Shown piece by piece: positions 51,043-61,348 of a stretch of 64,000 nucleotides of DNA (within the stretch, counting starts at the first letter, position 1; the number at the start of each line of letters is the position of its first letter). The notes under the pieces are model-generated. The model made no database searches. It was not told where the DNA came from and saw only the letters and a list, made by a program, of their open reading frames with translations. Both the position numbers and the translations under genes were made by a program. This DNA is from Homalodisca vitripennis (Eukaryota; Arthropoda; Insecta; Hemiptera; Cicadellidae), in assembly GCF_021130785.1 (NCBI RefSeq), contig NC_060213.1:67781001-67845000 (forward strand). Reading direction: 5' to 3'.

Positions 51043-51148
51043 TAAGCTGCATAAGTTGTATTTTCCTTTGGATTGTAAAATTCTTAGGATTAATAATTCT
51101 CTTACCATTGTAATCAAACTTGTAATTTGAAATAAATCAGTAATGTGT
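50293..51148 (+). repeat. 428-bp tandem duplication differing only by indels
   Basis: Copy 1 (50293-50720) and copy 2 (50721 to about 51148) are identical base for base except for about eight insertions or deletions of 1-3 bases, most in A or C runs (for example A6 versus A5, CCC versus CC). I found no substitution. It is either a very recent duplication with sequencing indels, or an assembly artefact. Confidence 0.9.
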
Positions 51149-51209
51149 GAATAAAAACTAGTATATAAAATAAGATGATTTTATTCAGTAAATAAAACAA
51201 AAACCCATA

Positions 51210-51212
<3 letters not shown>

Positions 51213-51245
<33 letters not shown>
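51213..51245. repeat. (TA)n microsatellite inside the Harbinger element
   Basis: About 16 TA units between the two convergent genes. Confidence 0.95.
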
Positions 51246-51247
<2 letters not shown>

Positions 51248-51425
51248 AAATTGTGTGTGCTAGTAGGTGCTTGCGTGAGAAAAACATGAAAAACGTTACT
51301 AAGTTTCAATTTAAACAAAAAAACAATTTCCTCACTGAATATTCAAATACGGCATCATATTGGCACGCTTGTCTTTGCCTCTTAATGTTGTGTCGGGATT
51401 TGCATAACGAACCACCCCAGGTTGG

Positions 51426-52359
51426 TCATCTTCCATTTGGGACGCTATCAAGATCCCCATACTCAAAGTCATCCTTTAGATGCTTTGGGCAATGTTGTGT
51501 AGCACAGCGCAAACTGACTACCACTTGTGGAATGTTGTTTAATGCAACTCTAACACAGTTTCCCAGGATTGGGAATCTCCTTTTTAACTGGCCAAAACAT
51601 CTTTCAATTATAAACCCTTTCTCTAGCATGGAATTAGATTGAACTCTCGTTCTTGATGCGTTCGTGGAGGCTTGAACGGTGTAATCAACCACGGCGATAA
51701 ACCGTATCCTGAATCTCCTAAAAGACAAACTGCTCCATCATACTGTGACACGATGTCTCTGACATGACTATTCCTCCACACTCTGCCGTCGTGAACACTG
51801 CCGGGCCACTCTGCAATAATACTTGTAAACTGTTCCAATGCATTGCATGTTGCCTGGACATTTATACTAGGATATCCTTTTCTACAAATATACTCATCAC
51901 TGTGCAGCCCAGGCTTTTGTATCTCAAATTTGAGTACAATCAAGGGCACCAATTACAGACGGCAAACGAAAAAATGTCTCTGCCATAAAACTTTATCCTC
52001 GGTCATATCTTCAGCTGTAGTTGGAAACCGTTATCCAATTGTGTGATTGTTCAACTACTCTACTCATCACGTACCTTATAGTCTTGTTGGCAGTAGTACG
52101 ATGTACACCCACATCTTAAGCTACACCAGACTGAAAGCCAGGATCACCCACAAACCTCAGAAATATTTCCATTTGCTGTCTTCCTGCAAATACCACCGCC
52201 ACGAGTATCACATTCTTCAAGAAACTGTGCCGCAAGGAAATCAACACTCTCACTGTTAAACCTTAACAGTTCTTTACAATTACGTTCATTTATTTCAGAG
52301 CGAACAGAATAAATTTTACGTTGACGAATAGGCATAAACTCAGCCATGATCAACAACAA
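51426..52359 (-). pseudogene. Harbinger (HARBI1-like) DDE transposase
   Basis: This nuclease catalyses excision and integration. The ATG at 52359 opens a frame with FLAAQFLEECDTRG. After shifts, a GALDCT block (first catalytic Asp, about 51930-51945) is followed by the 51623-51952 frame with KGYPSINVQ, AEWPGSVHDGR and LGDSGY (second Asp, codon 51713-51715). The 51426-51728 frame gives IERCFGQLKRRFPIL (catalytic Glu, codon 51603-51605). All three catalytic residues and their spacing are preserved. Three frame changes separate the pieces. The length (about 310 codons) is near the family norm of about 350. Confidence 0.85.
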
Positions 52360-52627
52360 ACTGTGGACTGAGCAGACAGGTAGTAAATGCTAGGAAAAAG
52401 TCTAGCTTGCCCCAGACCAGGCTTGAAAATATTGAAGCGTATGCTACAGAACAATCTACTTCAAAAGTTTTATTCACCACCATTTTTAAAGCATTTACTA
52501 CTCGTCCGGGAAAACTCTAGAACTTACTACCCCTAGCAAGTGCTAGTGTGTTTATTCACAACAAACGTAGCATTTACTTAATAAATCCCTAGTATTTGCT
52601 TATACTAGTTTTTTATTCACATGGCCC

Positions 52628-54028
52628 AATGGGGACATGTAAACATGTAGGTAAAAATTAAGTTGATTGGTTTTTAAAGGAGGTTCCTCTTAGTTCTTGA
52701 ATCTGTTAAATATATTTCAACTTAAAATTTTGCCCTTTATGTATTGTCTTGTTTAATTTATATTATAATTAACTGTTTGGTCTTTTAAGTTGGAAATAGA
52801 CAGTATTGTTACAAAAAAACACTTCATTGGAGCTATATAAGTAATTAAATATTATCTAAATGAATGTATACGGTTTTTAAAGATAGTTTATTTAATCACT
52901 TGGATTTATTAATTTAGGCTGTGCGAATTATTTAATGGTTACTTAGGTAAATAGGTTTTTTTTACTTATCCTGTTATACTTATTATACTAAACAATTATT
53001 GTTTGCCTGTTTATAATATTCTAGGTTTACCATTAATCACGTCATTAATTACGTCACTGTCCAAAAATGGTTTTTTACGTACCATTAAAAAGTAAAGATT
53101 TACTATAGAATACCACTTATTATTTTAAAAAGATTGAAATTTATATTTTAAACGTAATTCAAACTAAAATGAATTTCCGTCAACAATGGAAACATTATCT
53201 TCCATTATATGTGCGAATGTTCACACAATATTTAAATGATGCGTTTAAAATAATTTTGTAATCATACAGAGCGCGTTTTGTAATTTTTTAATGTCTTTTG
53301 ATACGGTTTTACTTCAACATATAGGTGTAATTATAAAATTACCATGCAATAATATTGTCGCAATGAATTCACGTTGGTTGCGAAAGCATTGTTTTAACTG
53401 CATTTCTCGTTGATATAATCTTTACTGTTTTTATATTACTTGGAACAAATATACTTTTAATGCAACTAATGGTACATAATTTAAACTTTATTAAGTAAAA
53501 CTGCTGATTATCATATAAAAAATTCATTATTGACAAGTAAAACCATTAAAGACCTAAAATATGTTTTAATCTATTTTCTCCTTTTTAAACCAGAGTAATA
53601 ATATGTAAATACTTTTTATGATTGACGTGTATTCTTTTGCAATAAATATAAATCAATTTCATCAATATTATATTGTAAGCCACCCACACTAATTCCGGTT
53701 ATTTGATTACAGTTATTGTAGTCAATTTAGAATGAAATGTAATATTTTTATGTGTTTGAAAAATACATGGAATAATTATTTAAACACCTTTTCCTTGTAC
53801 ACGTGTCATTAAAAAATGTTTGTTAAACTAACGAAGTATCTCTGCTTTGCTCTTGATTAAAAAAGAACGAGTGAAAAGAGCAGACTTAGATTTTGTAACT
53901 CCCAAACATGACTTACAAAAGATTACAAAAGAAGAAGAATGCAGCAGTAAATAAATAAACCTAGTTGCTTATTATGTGATTCATTCCATATTCCTACTAC
54001 TCTTCTTCAACCATATAACCCTGAGTAG
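52628..54028. other. AT-rich stretch, no gene seen
   Basis: No ORF or repeat recognised. Confidence 0.55.
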
Positions 54029-54765
54029 ATGCCCTTCACTAACTTCATGCGCCATTTTGAATTGTTCATACGTCTCAGAGGTAATACGGACCAGACATTG
54101 AAAGTTGATGTTCTTCTTCAGGTATTGACACCTCGAATCCACGAACATCATTATAATGTATATAAACCTGACAGTCCTTTCAGTAGAACCGATGACGAAA
54201 TAATGGAAATACTGACAGCTTGTATTGATTCTAAATTAAGCGTATGGGCTAGACAGCATAGATTTTTACACGGACCCAACACCCCAATGAATATATCCAA
54301 GATTATGCCACAAATATAAAAAACCTACAGTAGATTGTGAATTAAATTTTAATAAATATAAGGAACCAGTATCAGAAACTGTTTTACTTATCAGAGGAAA
54401 TACAACACTGATATATGTATCAAGTTGCTGCAGGAGCAACAAGTTCGATGATGTAGAACACGCAGCTACAATTCAACTTGTGAAGATAAGAACGTTGTTA
54501 TACAGAGTAGAACTGAAATTCACTCTCTATTTAACTCGACTCGGATTCAAATTACTGCTAAGTTTAAGCCTAAAAGATAACAACTACCTTTAAATAAATC
54601 AAGAACAAGTGCTATAGGTGTGAGGATCACTCTCATAGAGCACAGCAGTGCAATTTCAAAGCTCCCACCTGCAACTCATGAAATAAAAGAGATCACTTAT
54701 CTCACATACAGAGTCAGAATGGATGATGGACAGTTATGGAGAAGACGTATTGACTAAGTAATCAA
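54029..54765 (+). pseudogene. Gypsy-like gag remnant with zinc knuckle
   Basis: The open part (54029-54319) encodes 96 residues starting FTNFMRHFELFIRLRG and containing a VLLQVLTPRIHEH block, a pattern seen in gag capsids of insect Ty3/gypsy elements. Broken frames continue with a DDVEHAATIQL block (about 54440-54480) and a Cys/His knuckle (CYRC near 54614, then QQCNF and TCNS near 54645-54680) whose last Cys is replaced by a stop. No pol follows. Confidence 0.65.
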
Positions 54766-55160
54766 ATGCAAGATACCACAACAACATTAAATAGGGAGAA
54801 GGTACCATCTGTTTTTAAAATGTATTGTTATAATCACATGTTGCTTGCTTTGATTTTGTAATTTACTCATAATCCAATCAACAATAAATATGTTAAATCA
54901 GCTTTATGTGCTCTACTTTTACATTAAGCATATAGAGACTTCAAGAAGACTTTTTTCACTAAAACTTCTTTATGCTCTAAATTATCGCCCGGCAAGTGTG
55001 AGATCAGGCTTTGAGTCCCGACAAAAAAATTTAATCTTCACTCTTAAATGTTTTTGTAAATTCAATAAGTTTATTTCTGTATGCTTAAAATTAATGTGTA
55101 ACTATTATGTACGTATTGAAATAATGAAATGATACACTAATCGTTATTGGTTTCATAAAG
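54766..55160. other. No recognised gene
   Basis: An 80-codon frame at 54890-55132 has no recognisable domain. Confidence 0.5.
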
Positions 55161-55164
55161 TAAA

Positions 55165-55345
55165 ATTCTAGTCTAAAGACGTCACCGACTTAAAGAAACC
55201 AAGACTGAAATCCAGGCCGTGACAGTTGGAGTACCCACAGTCGTCTTTCCGGTAAATAATGGCCTCAACTCCTGAACTCTTCAATCTTGTCTGACACATA
55301 AAAGTCCATTTTATGTTCAGATCAATTTCACATTGTTTGTTTATT
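55165..55345. repeat. Dispersed repeat, copy B (partner at 30270-30430)
   Basis: Aligns with copy A over about 160 bp as described there. Its first part (AAAGACGTCACCGACTT, then a GAAACCA box) also resembles 55795-55826 (AAAGACGTCAGCGACTT, GAAACCAC), so a third, shorter fragment lies close by in the same orientation. Confidence 0.7.
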
Positions 55346-56147
55346 GAACATACAATATTACTTTACATTATCAGTTAAAATCAAATCTGGAAATCTGACA
55401 GCGAGGCTTGTAAGTTTGAAAGTTAAAAATAAATATTCATTTATCCGATGTACATATAATGAATATGTTTAATTTATCTCATTCCCGTCTATATTACGAG
55501 GCATGGTAATCTTAAAGGTAATTTTTTCCTTCTATCTTAAAGGTATTGTATTATTAATGAGTACTGTACGATCACGTAATTTTTATCTTAACAAAACGTA
55601 TCTCTTCATTCCTATAACCCGTTATGTATGCAGTTTCTATTAGGTCCTTTAAGAAAAGATTTCGTTTGATTAGTTTATTGCTATAACAATTAGGAATTAA
55701 CATAGTATTAGTATAATATCTTGATGTATAATAATGATGGAACAGTATAATAATTTGTTTAAAACAAGCGAAAGTTGGACATAAGCTTCATTTTAAAGAC
55801 GTCAGCGACTTTACGAAACCACACTTATTTATTTTACCAGTATTATAGGCAAGATGCATTTAAGCTTAATAATAACAAAAAGCTTACAATTGAAAGTAAC
55901 TTCAAGGGTGAATCTGACACGATCCTAGGTTAAGGTTTTTATTCTTATTTGGATAAAGATTTTTGGACAAAGGAAATACGAATGTATGATTCATTATTCT
56001 TTTAATTTGTGTCTTTTGCCTTCCAAAACAAAAAGACATTCAAGATAAATCAAATACATCCTTAATATTTTAAAAATAGCCCAATGTCATCAACAAATAA
56101 ATGTCTCTACAAATATTATCTTATTCGTTGTTTATGCTTATTTTTTG
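55346..56147. other. AT-rich stretch, no gene seen
   Basis: Only the short repeat fragment at 55795-55826 was noted. Confidence 0.5.
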
Positions 56148-56885
56148 ACGTGACAACGTCTTAAATTAGGTTGCGGCTCGGAGTCACTTATGAAAAAGTG
56201 TAACGCCCGGTAACGTTACGATGCCCGTCCAGTGGGTCCGCCGCACGGGATCCGCACGGGATAAAGCAGATAACTATGTTTATTCGTGAAAATGTGGAGT
56301 GCTTAGATTCGTCATTTACAACAACTACAACAATAAAGGTAAATAATTGTACACTGATATTTCATTATCGTAAACTATGATTGATTGATTAATTGTTAAA
56401 TTGACACAAAAGTTGAGAAACTGAGTTTATAGGTTATGTCATACTATTGACAAATGTTGATAGTGTTAAGTAAATTATTAGTTTAAATCACTCTGCATTC
56501 AATCGTAATTCAGTCGATTGAGAAGAAACAGCGCGTATTGCTAGTCAAACATTTAAAAATAACAAATTACAACCTCTAACCTGTCATAACAGTCCGACCA
56601 AACAAACGAACTAAACCGACCAATCACCACGCGCGGAGTTAGAATTTAACTGTGTTTAGCAAGAATTTCAAATTCCAATTTTAGTAAATGTTTTATTCAA
56701 CTTTACCATTTACAATAACAAATTTTATTAATTTCAAATTATGTACAATGTTTTAGTAAACAAAATATATTTCTATAGTTAAAATTTGTGCAATTCTTAT
56801 TTTCATTCAATTCCTTGTTCCTATTGTGCAATTTAATAATATTCATATCAATAAATATTCTACCGAGAAAAAGACGTTGTCACGT
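56148..56885. mobile_element. Non-autonomous DNA transposon (about 738 bp) with perfect 15-bp TIRs
   Basis: ACGTGACAACGTCTT at 56148-56162 and its exact reverse complement at 56871-56885 bound a 738-bp segment with no ORF. The left 130 bp is GC-rich, with a direct repeat of CCGCACGGGAT (about 56233-56256); the rest is AT-rich, with a GC-rich patch at 56585-56640. The TIR is itself partly palindromic (ACGT...ACGT core). I could not assign a superfamily, and no clear target-site duplication was found. I have the impression that closely similar sequence is widespread in insect genomes, which I cannot verify here. Confidence 0.7.
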
Positions 56886-57784
56886 AAAATCTTCGCCCGT
56901 AAAACCGACTTTACAGGCAACCATAATGTTTTTTAGTTAAATGACTTACAAATTGTACTAGAACTTGGTTTACAATAACATAAAACCCAACCATGCTAGT
57001 TCATAAAATCCTATAATAAAATTGTGAAACGATAATTTAAACACGTCAAGGGCCTTATAAAATCATGCTTAATAAATGAATTGGCCATTTCAATGAAATG
57101 AAAGAAGGGCTTGTTATTCCAATAATACCAAAATGAAATGATGTCTAAATGCAACAGTACACCAATGAACATTTTCACTGCAATTGGTTGTGAGATCCGA
57201 CATTCCACATGTTTGTAGCGAAGAGAATTCATGATATTAAGTGCAATTAATTAATTCTCTGGCACTGAGAAAATAACAACATCTATTATAGAGTATAGCG
57301 TTCTGAAATTAATACTCAGCCGTAACTATACGAGCCATTATATTCAAGAATGTACAGTAGCCACTAAGCTTCAGTGCACGTACAGCAGGGACTATGTAGA
57401 CTTGCAAACAGACTATTTACATAACTTTCTCATTGTATAATTTGGTTTTTCACTATCATTATTTAATAATTTTAACGGTTTTGAATTTAGAAGCTTGATT
57501 AGCCTAGTCACTAAAAATACACAATGTGATGAAAATGCAATGAAGAAAAATTACCGCAGGTGACAATTAAACATGAATTACCATGCGTGAACCATATATC
57601 TAAATATACCTAATAACGTTATTTTAATAACTATTTATTTCCAGTTATTAAAAATAAATGTTCTCCTTTCTAGGATTATAGTAACTGAACATATTTTATG
57701 AGAATGTCGGAATATCAGTATTATATTTCAGGTATTTTATTAGTTTTGAGAGGAACTAATGTAAATATTTAATTGAAGTGTTTT
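56886..57784. other. AT-rich stretch, no gene seen
   Basis: A 73-codon minus frame (57011-57232) has no recognisable features. Confidence 0.5.
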
Positions 57785-58200
57785 ACCTAACTAGCTGTTA
57801 CCCAGGTGATAATTCATAAGTTGTTATGATCGAGTCCTATGAAATTGTTCAGACGTAGGTACACATACATTAGGTTTATATTATTGCATTCTTCATGGTT
57901 ACGACGATTAGGGTTACCTGACACTTGTATCATGTTATTAACATGTAGGAGAATTTCGGGTTCGATTAAGTTATACATTATTTTCGACGCCATAGCTTTG
58001 TTTTCCTTTTTTTATCCGATGAAGAAAATACAAATATATAGGTATCGGAAACTTACTTAGGTTAACATCTAGCCCTAGTATTATGCTTCAAAGAAATCTA
58101 CAGTGGCATAGCTTCGTTTTTGAGTCCCGATGAAGAAAATATGATATACATACGTTGCACTGAAAAGCCTATCTCTGTCAATATGAGTCTACTTCCAACC
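57785..58200. repeat. Possible RTE/SINE-type repeat remnant (tentative)
   Basis: The segment opens with CTAGCTGTTACCCAGGTG, like the CTAGCTGTT(A/G)CCCGCG start seen in many arthropod RTE-derived repeats. An internal box CGATGAAGAAAATA occurs twice (58016 and 58127). No coding region remains. Confidence 0.35.
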
Positions 58201-58261
58201 GTTTGAGTTTAACTACGGTGATACAGTTCAGATTGCGTTGTTTCACTAATAAAAAGAACTA

Positions 58262-58621
58262 TACAGGGTGAGTGGCTCTTGGTGTGACAAAATTTTTTGG
58301 GTTATAATACAATGTAAATGTAATACAATGGCGGTTATAAAAAAGTCTAATTCCAAAAATTAGGTTTGAAATGAATTATTTTAAGTTTTTGTAAAAACCC
58401 CGTGTTTTTGTACGTAAATCTGATATTTCTCAGCAACGTATAGACATATGTGAGCAAACTACACAATTTTTAGATTCTCCGTTAAATTTTCGATTTGAAA
58501 AAGTTTATCGGTTCAAACGGTAAAAAAAAAATAGCTTCAGGTCGATTTAAATGGAAAAAGTTGCTAAGTTTCAGAAAAAACTAAAATATCATTGAACCCC
58601 ATATTTTTACCACACCCTGTA
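58262..58621. mobile_element. MITE-like element with TACAGGGTG terminal inverted repeats
   Basis: TACAGGGTG at 58262-58270 and CACCCTGTA at 58613-58621 bound about 360 bp without an ORF. If the outer TA is the target duplication, the TIR core is CAGGGTG, which fits Tc1/mariner-type elements. A DUF4817/mariner-type transposase remnant lies 285 bp downstream, so the two may be related. Confidence 0.6.
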
Positions 58622-58745
58622 CACAAGAATGTGTCAAGTGATATTAAAAACTTTGCCATTTAATAGGCTTTAAAATGGTTTGCCATATGACCATAGTTAA
58701 GTATTCGGTTACCTACTGTTATTGGTTTGAATATTAAAAAAACAC

Positions 58746-58830
58746 GCAAGCTACAACCAACGACAGATTTGTAGTCTAGGAGCATAATCAGTTGCTTTCA
58801 GACCTTGAACAGGCGTAAAATGGTTTTTGT
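58746..58830 (-). pseudogene. Antisense fragment of the neighbouring transposase
   Basis: The reverse complement nearly matches 59228-59305, which is coding in the adjacent transposase (residues running from HFTPVQGLK to LQICRW). Only a few substitutions separate the copies. With the sense copy it forms an inverted repeat with arms of about 80 bp around a spacer of about 400 bp. Confidence 0.8.
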
Positions 58831-58905
58831 GTCTAGTGTCCACATAAATTACTTCTACCTCCAATAAACTATTTTTTTACTCAATTTAGTCAAGTGTAGG
58901 CTGCC

Positions 58906-59572
58906 ATGGAGTTCACTACTCGAGAATACGCTGATATGCACTTTCTTTACGGGTTTTGTGATGGAAATGCGCGTGCTGCCCAAAGAAAGTATCAAGCTCG
59001 CTACCCTGATCGCCGACTTCCCAGTCATTCTGTGTTCTCAAGACTCCATCAACGTCTTGTGGAGGGAGGTACAGTTCACAAAAGACCTTACGAAGTAGGA
59101 CACATTGTTCATGATGTAGGATTAGATGAAATAGTTCTAAATTCAGTACGGAATGATCCAGAAGTTAGTAGTAGATAACTTGCTAGAGACGTAGGTTTTG
59201 GACATTTTGCATAAGAATAAGTTCCATCCATACCATTTTACGCCTGTTCAAGGTCTGAAAGCAACTGGTTATGCTCCCAGACTACAAATCTGTCGTTGGT
59301 TGCTAAACAGAGACATAGAGCAGCGTCATTTTTATCGAAAAAATCCTTTGGACTGATGAGTCATTGTTTACAAGAGCAGGAATTTTCATTTGTTATAATA
59401 TGCACCACTGGGATAAACAAAACCCACAACGGACAAGGGAACAATCCTTTAAAACGCGTTTTAGTATTAATGTTTGGTTTGGAGTCTTAGGCGACCAACT
59501 GATTAGCCCTTACATATTTGATGGAACTGTAAATGGAACAATCTACTTAGATATTTTGCAACATGAGTAGGC
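58906..59572 (+). pseudogene. DUF4817 helix-turn-helix/mariner-type transposase remnant
   Basis: The first frame (58906-59178, 90 codons) starts MEFTTREYADMHFLYGF and continues ARAAQRKYQARYPDRR with a VFSRLHQRL block, the helix-turn-helix known as DUF4817 in insect transposase-like proteins. After an in-frame stop and an apparent deletion, a second frame (about 59205-59355) gives FTPVQGLK...RWLLNRDI and a third (59364-59570) gives DESLFTR (first catalytic Asp) and a FGVLGDQLISPY block of the DDE domain. The remaining catalytic residues are missing because the copy ends at about 59572, where the Polinton-like element appears to begin. Confidence 0.75.
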
Positions 59573-59624
59573 TAGTAGTAAATTGTAGGTTCTAGGACAG
59601 AATGTTATCTCTCTGCGGGGGGTC

Positions 59625-59826
59625 CTTATCAGTGATAACCTCTGACCTTTTCCGCATTCCTATGATAAACACGCGCTAGATAACCCCGACCCCAATTAAA
59701 AATCAATTAGATAAGGCTTATCAAAGATAACCTTCGACTTTTTCCGGTTTGGCACGCGCCAGATAACCTTGAGCTCAATTAAAAAGCATTTTGATACGTC
59801 TTATCGGAGATTAGCACGCGTCACTA
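59625..59826. repeat. Terminal tandem repeats with TTATC-NNN-GATAA palindromes
   Basis: Unit 1 starts near 59625, unit 2 near 59717 and a partial unit 3 near 59800. Each opens with CTTATC, three bases and GAT(A/T)A, then (units 1 and 2) a CCTTTTTCCG-like box, an ACGCGC(T/C)AGATAACC box and CAATTAAAAA. They lie at the presumed left end of the Polinton-like element and could be part of its terminal repeat or a regulatory array. Confidence 0.7.
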
Positions 59827-60543
59827 TTGTTTACGTTTCGTATCGCGGTCTACTGACCTCAGGTTCACGGACGTTACTGACGTCAGTGATGTTATTGTTT
59901 ACACTTGTCAACAAGAAGAAAATTTTGTGTGAGATGCTTGGGTACGATTATTTAATGTTATAATAGAAAAACTGGAGAAATTCGACCTGGTCAGAGTGGA
60001 TTCGTATCGTCTACCAAGTGGACTTTCGGAGATTCTAAATGGTACAAGGCTCAAACATTTCAAACCACTTCACGTAATAGCAGTGAACCAACTCAGAACT
60101 CTCAAGTTTCATCTAGTGAGGAAAATACTCGCGTTGTGATTCAATATCATTATTATTATTATGAACGCGTGGGTAACGATCCGTTTGTATAAAAAACAAA
60201 GAGTTTGTGGATACTCGATTCATGAACATTGATGATATCACTTTTAATGAACTGAGATATTGTCAGTACCCAAATCTAATATACTAGACATTGAGTTTGA
60301 AGTGAAAGCAAACGACAGTTAACGATCATGTGCCTCCTAATCCTCTAGATGAGGGGTATAAAAATGTGTGCGTAAAAACTTTAAATATGAATATACCAAA
60401 CAGCAATTACAAGCGTGAACGGTATCTCGTTAAAGATTTTTCAGAATTTACTGTTTTTGTTGTGCAATTCGATTGTGTTCGTAGTTAGGCTATGACTCAT
60501 TGTCGATAATAATGTGCTTATTAATCATATTTAGTTGTTATAA
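59827..60543. other. Region before the first viral-type ORF
   Basis: No complete gene is visible. Short open stretches exist (for example ATG at 60222), but none was recognised. A TATA-box-like motif lies at 60357-60364. Confidence 0.4.
60357..60364 (+). promoter_or_regulatory. TATA-box-like motif
   Basis: TATAAAAA preceded by GAGGGG, about 180 bp upstream of the ATG at 60544. The position would suit a promoter for the plus-strand gene series. It rests on motif and context only. Confidence 0.3.
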
Positions 60544-61107
60544 ATGGAAAACTTCACAATGGTATTTATTATTATAATTTGCTCCATCATGGTGATATTA
60601 AGTGCAACATACGCACTCTTCCTTCATGTTGTTTGTGTTGTTTATAGTCAACATAATTTTACATCTCAACATTGGATTAATGGGAGCACACATATAGCTC
60701 ACGCAATACCAAACAAAACAAAAATAAATTTATACTATTCGCCACAATCATCTGATCAACCGTTACTAAGCTTGAATTATTTAAATATTACACATGAGAA
60801 AAGTGGTGAATTTCATAAAGATGAACCCACTGGAGCAACACTTTCGTTTGAAGATGACAGTGAATACGATTTAAATGATTTATATGGTGGAGAAGGAATG
60901 AACTCCTCTGAAGAGATCCTAACATCAGAAGACAATTACACTTATTACAATTCGAATTCGGAAAATAATTGTTGTCAACAATTTGATGAATGTTTAGAAA
61001 TTAATGAATCTTTTAAAAAAGACATTGAAGACTATATTACGAGGATACAAACAGTTAAATGGTGTAATTATAAGGTTGAACGCGACGATACATGTATTAG
61101 AGCATGA
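60544..61107 (+). CDS. Hypothetical membrane protein, acidic ectodomain
   Basis: 187 codons, no recognised family. Residues 5-33 form a long hydrophobic segment (signal anchor or uncleaved signal peptide). N-glycosylation sequons (NFT and NGS) follow near residues 38 and 47, then more sequons and a strongly acidic Ser/Glu/Asp-rich region (about 95-145). A CCQQFDEC cluster near residue 145 and a Cys near the end suggest disulfides. A one-transmembrane virion or envelope-type protein is possible but unproven. An overlapping frame (61004-61210) with a basic tail may be its true C-terminus after a frameshift. It is the first gene of the block. Confidence 0.55.
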   Translation: MENFTMVFIIIICSIMVILSATYALFLHVVCVVYSQHNFTSQHWINGSTHIAHAIPNKTKINLYYSPQSSDQPLLSLNYLNITHEKSGEFHKDEPTGATLSFEDDSEYDLNDLYGGEGMNSSEEILTSEDNYTYYNSNSENNCCQQFDECLEINESFKKDIEDYITRIQTVKWCNYKVERDDTCIRA

Positions 61108-61348
61108 TGCTGGAGTAAGGAATAGAGATTTGTATGAATTAAAATCCGGAAGATCAAGATGTAAATACTATCGAAAGAGAAATATGAATAGACATCATCG
61201 CAATGGTTGAACATGAAACTATGCATTATATCTTATCAGAAACCTTTGAACCACATATTATGACGTAATTTTAAAATATAGATATTTATATCGTGTTTTG
61301 TATTTCTTGCATATCATTCTGTGACCTGGCTCTGAATTGAACGGATAA

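Larger units (their letters stand above)
49482..52627. mobile_element. PIF/Harbinger DNA transposon (about 3.1 kb)
   Basis: Two convergent genes typical of the superfamily are present: a Myb/MADF-like protein on plus (49847-50622, partly duplicated to 51042) and a HARBI1-type DDE nuclease on minus (51426-52359). Candidate termini are GGGCC at 49482 and GGCCC at 52623-52627, followed inward by TGAAT(A/G)AA-like sequence at both ends. Both are flanked by the trinucleotide AAT (49479-49481 and 52628-52630), a possible 3-bp target-site duplication; the superfamily usually uses TWA, so this boundary is tentative. Subterminal regions at both ends repeat GTGAATAAA and CTAG-containing motifs. Confidence 0.8.

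Noticed and set aside
51764..52259. Plus-strand ORFs over the Harbinger transposase
   Set aside because: The catalytic and fold motifs are all on the minus strand.
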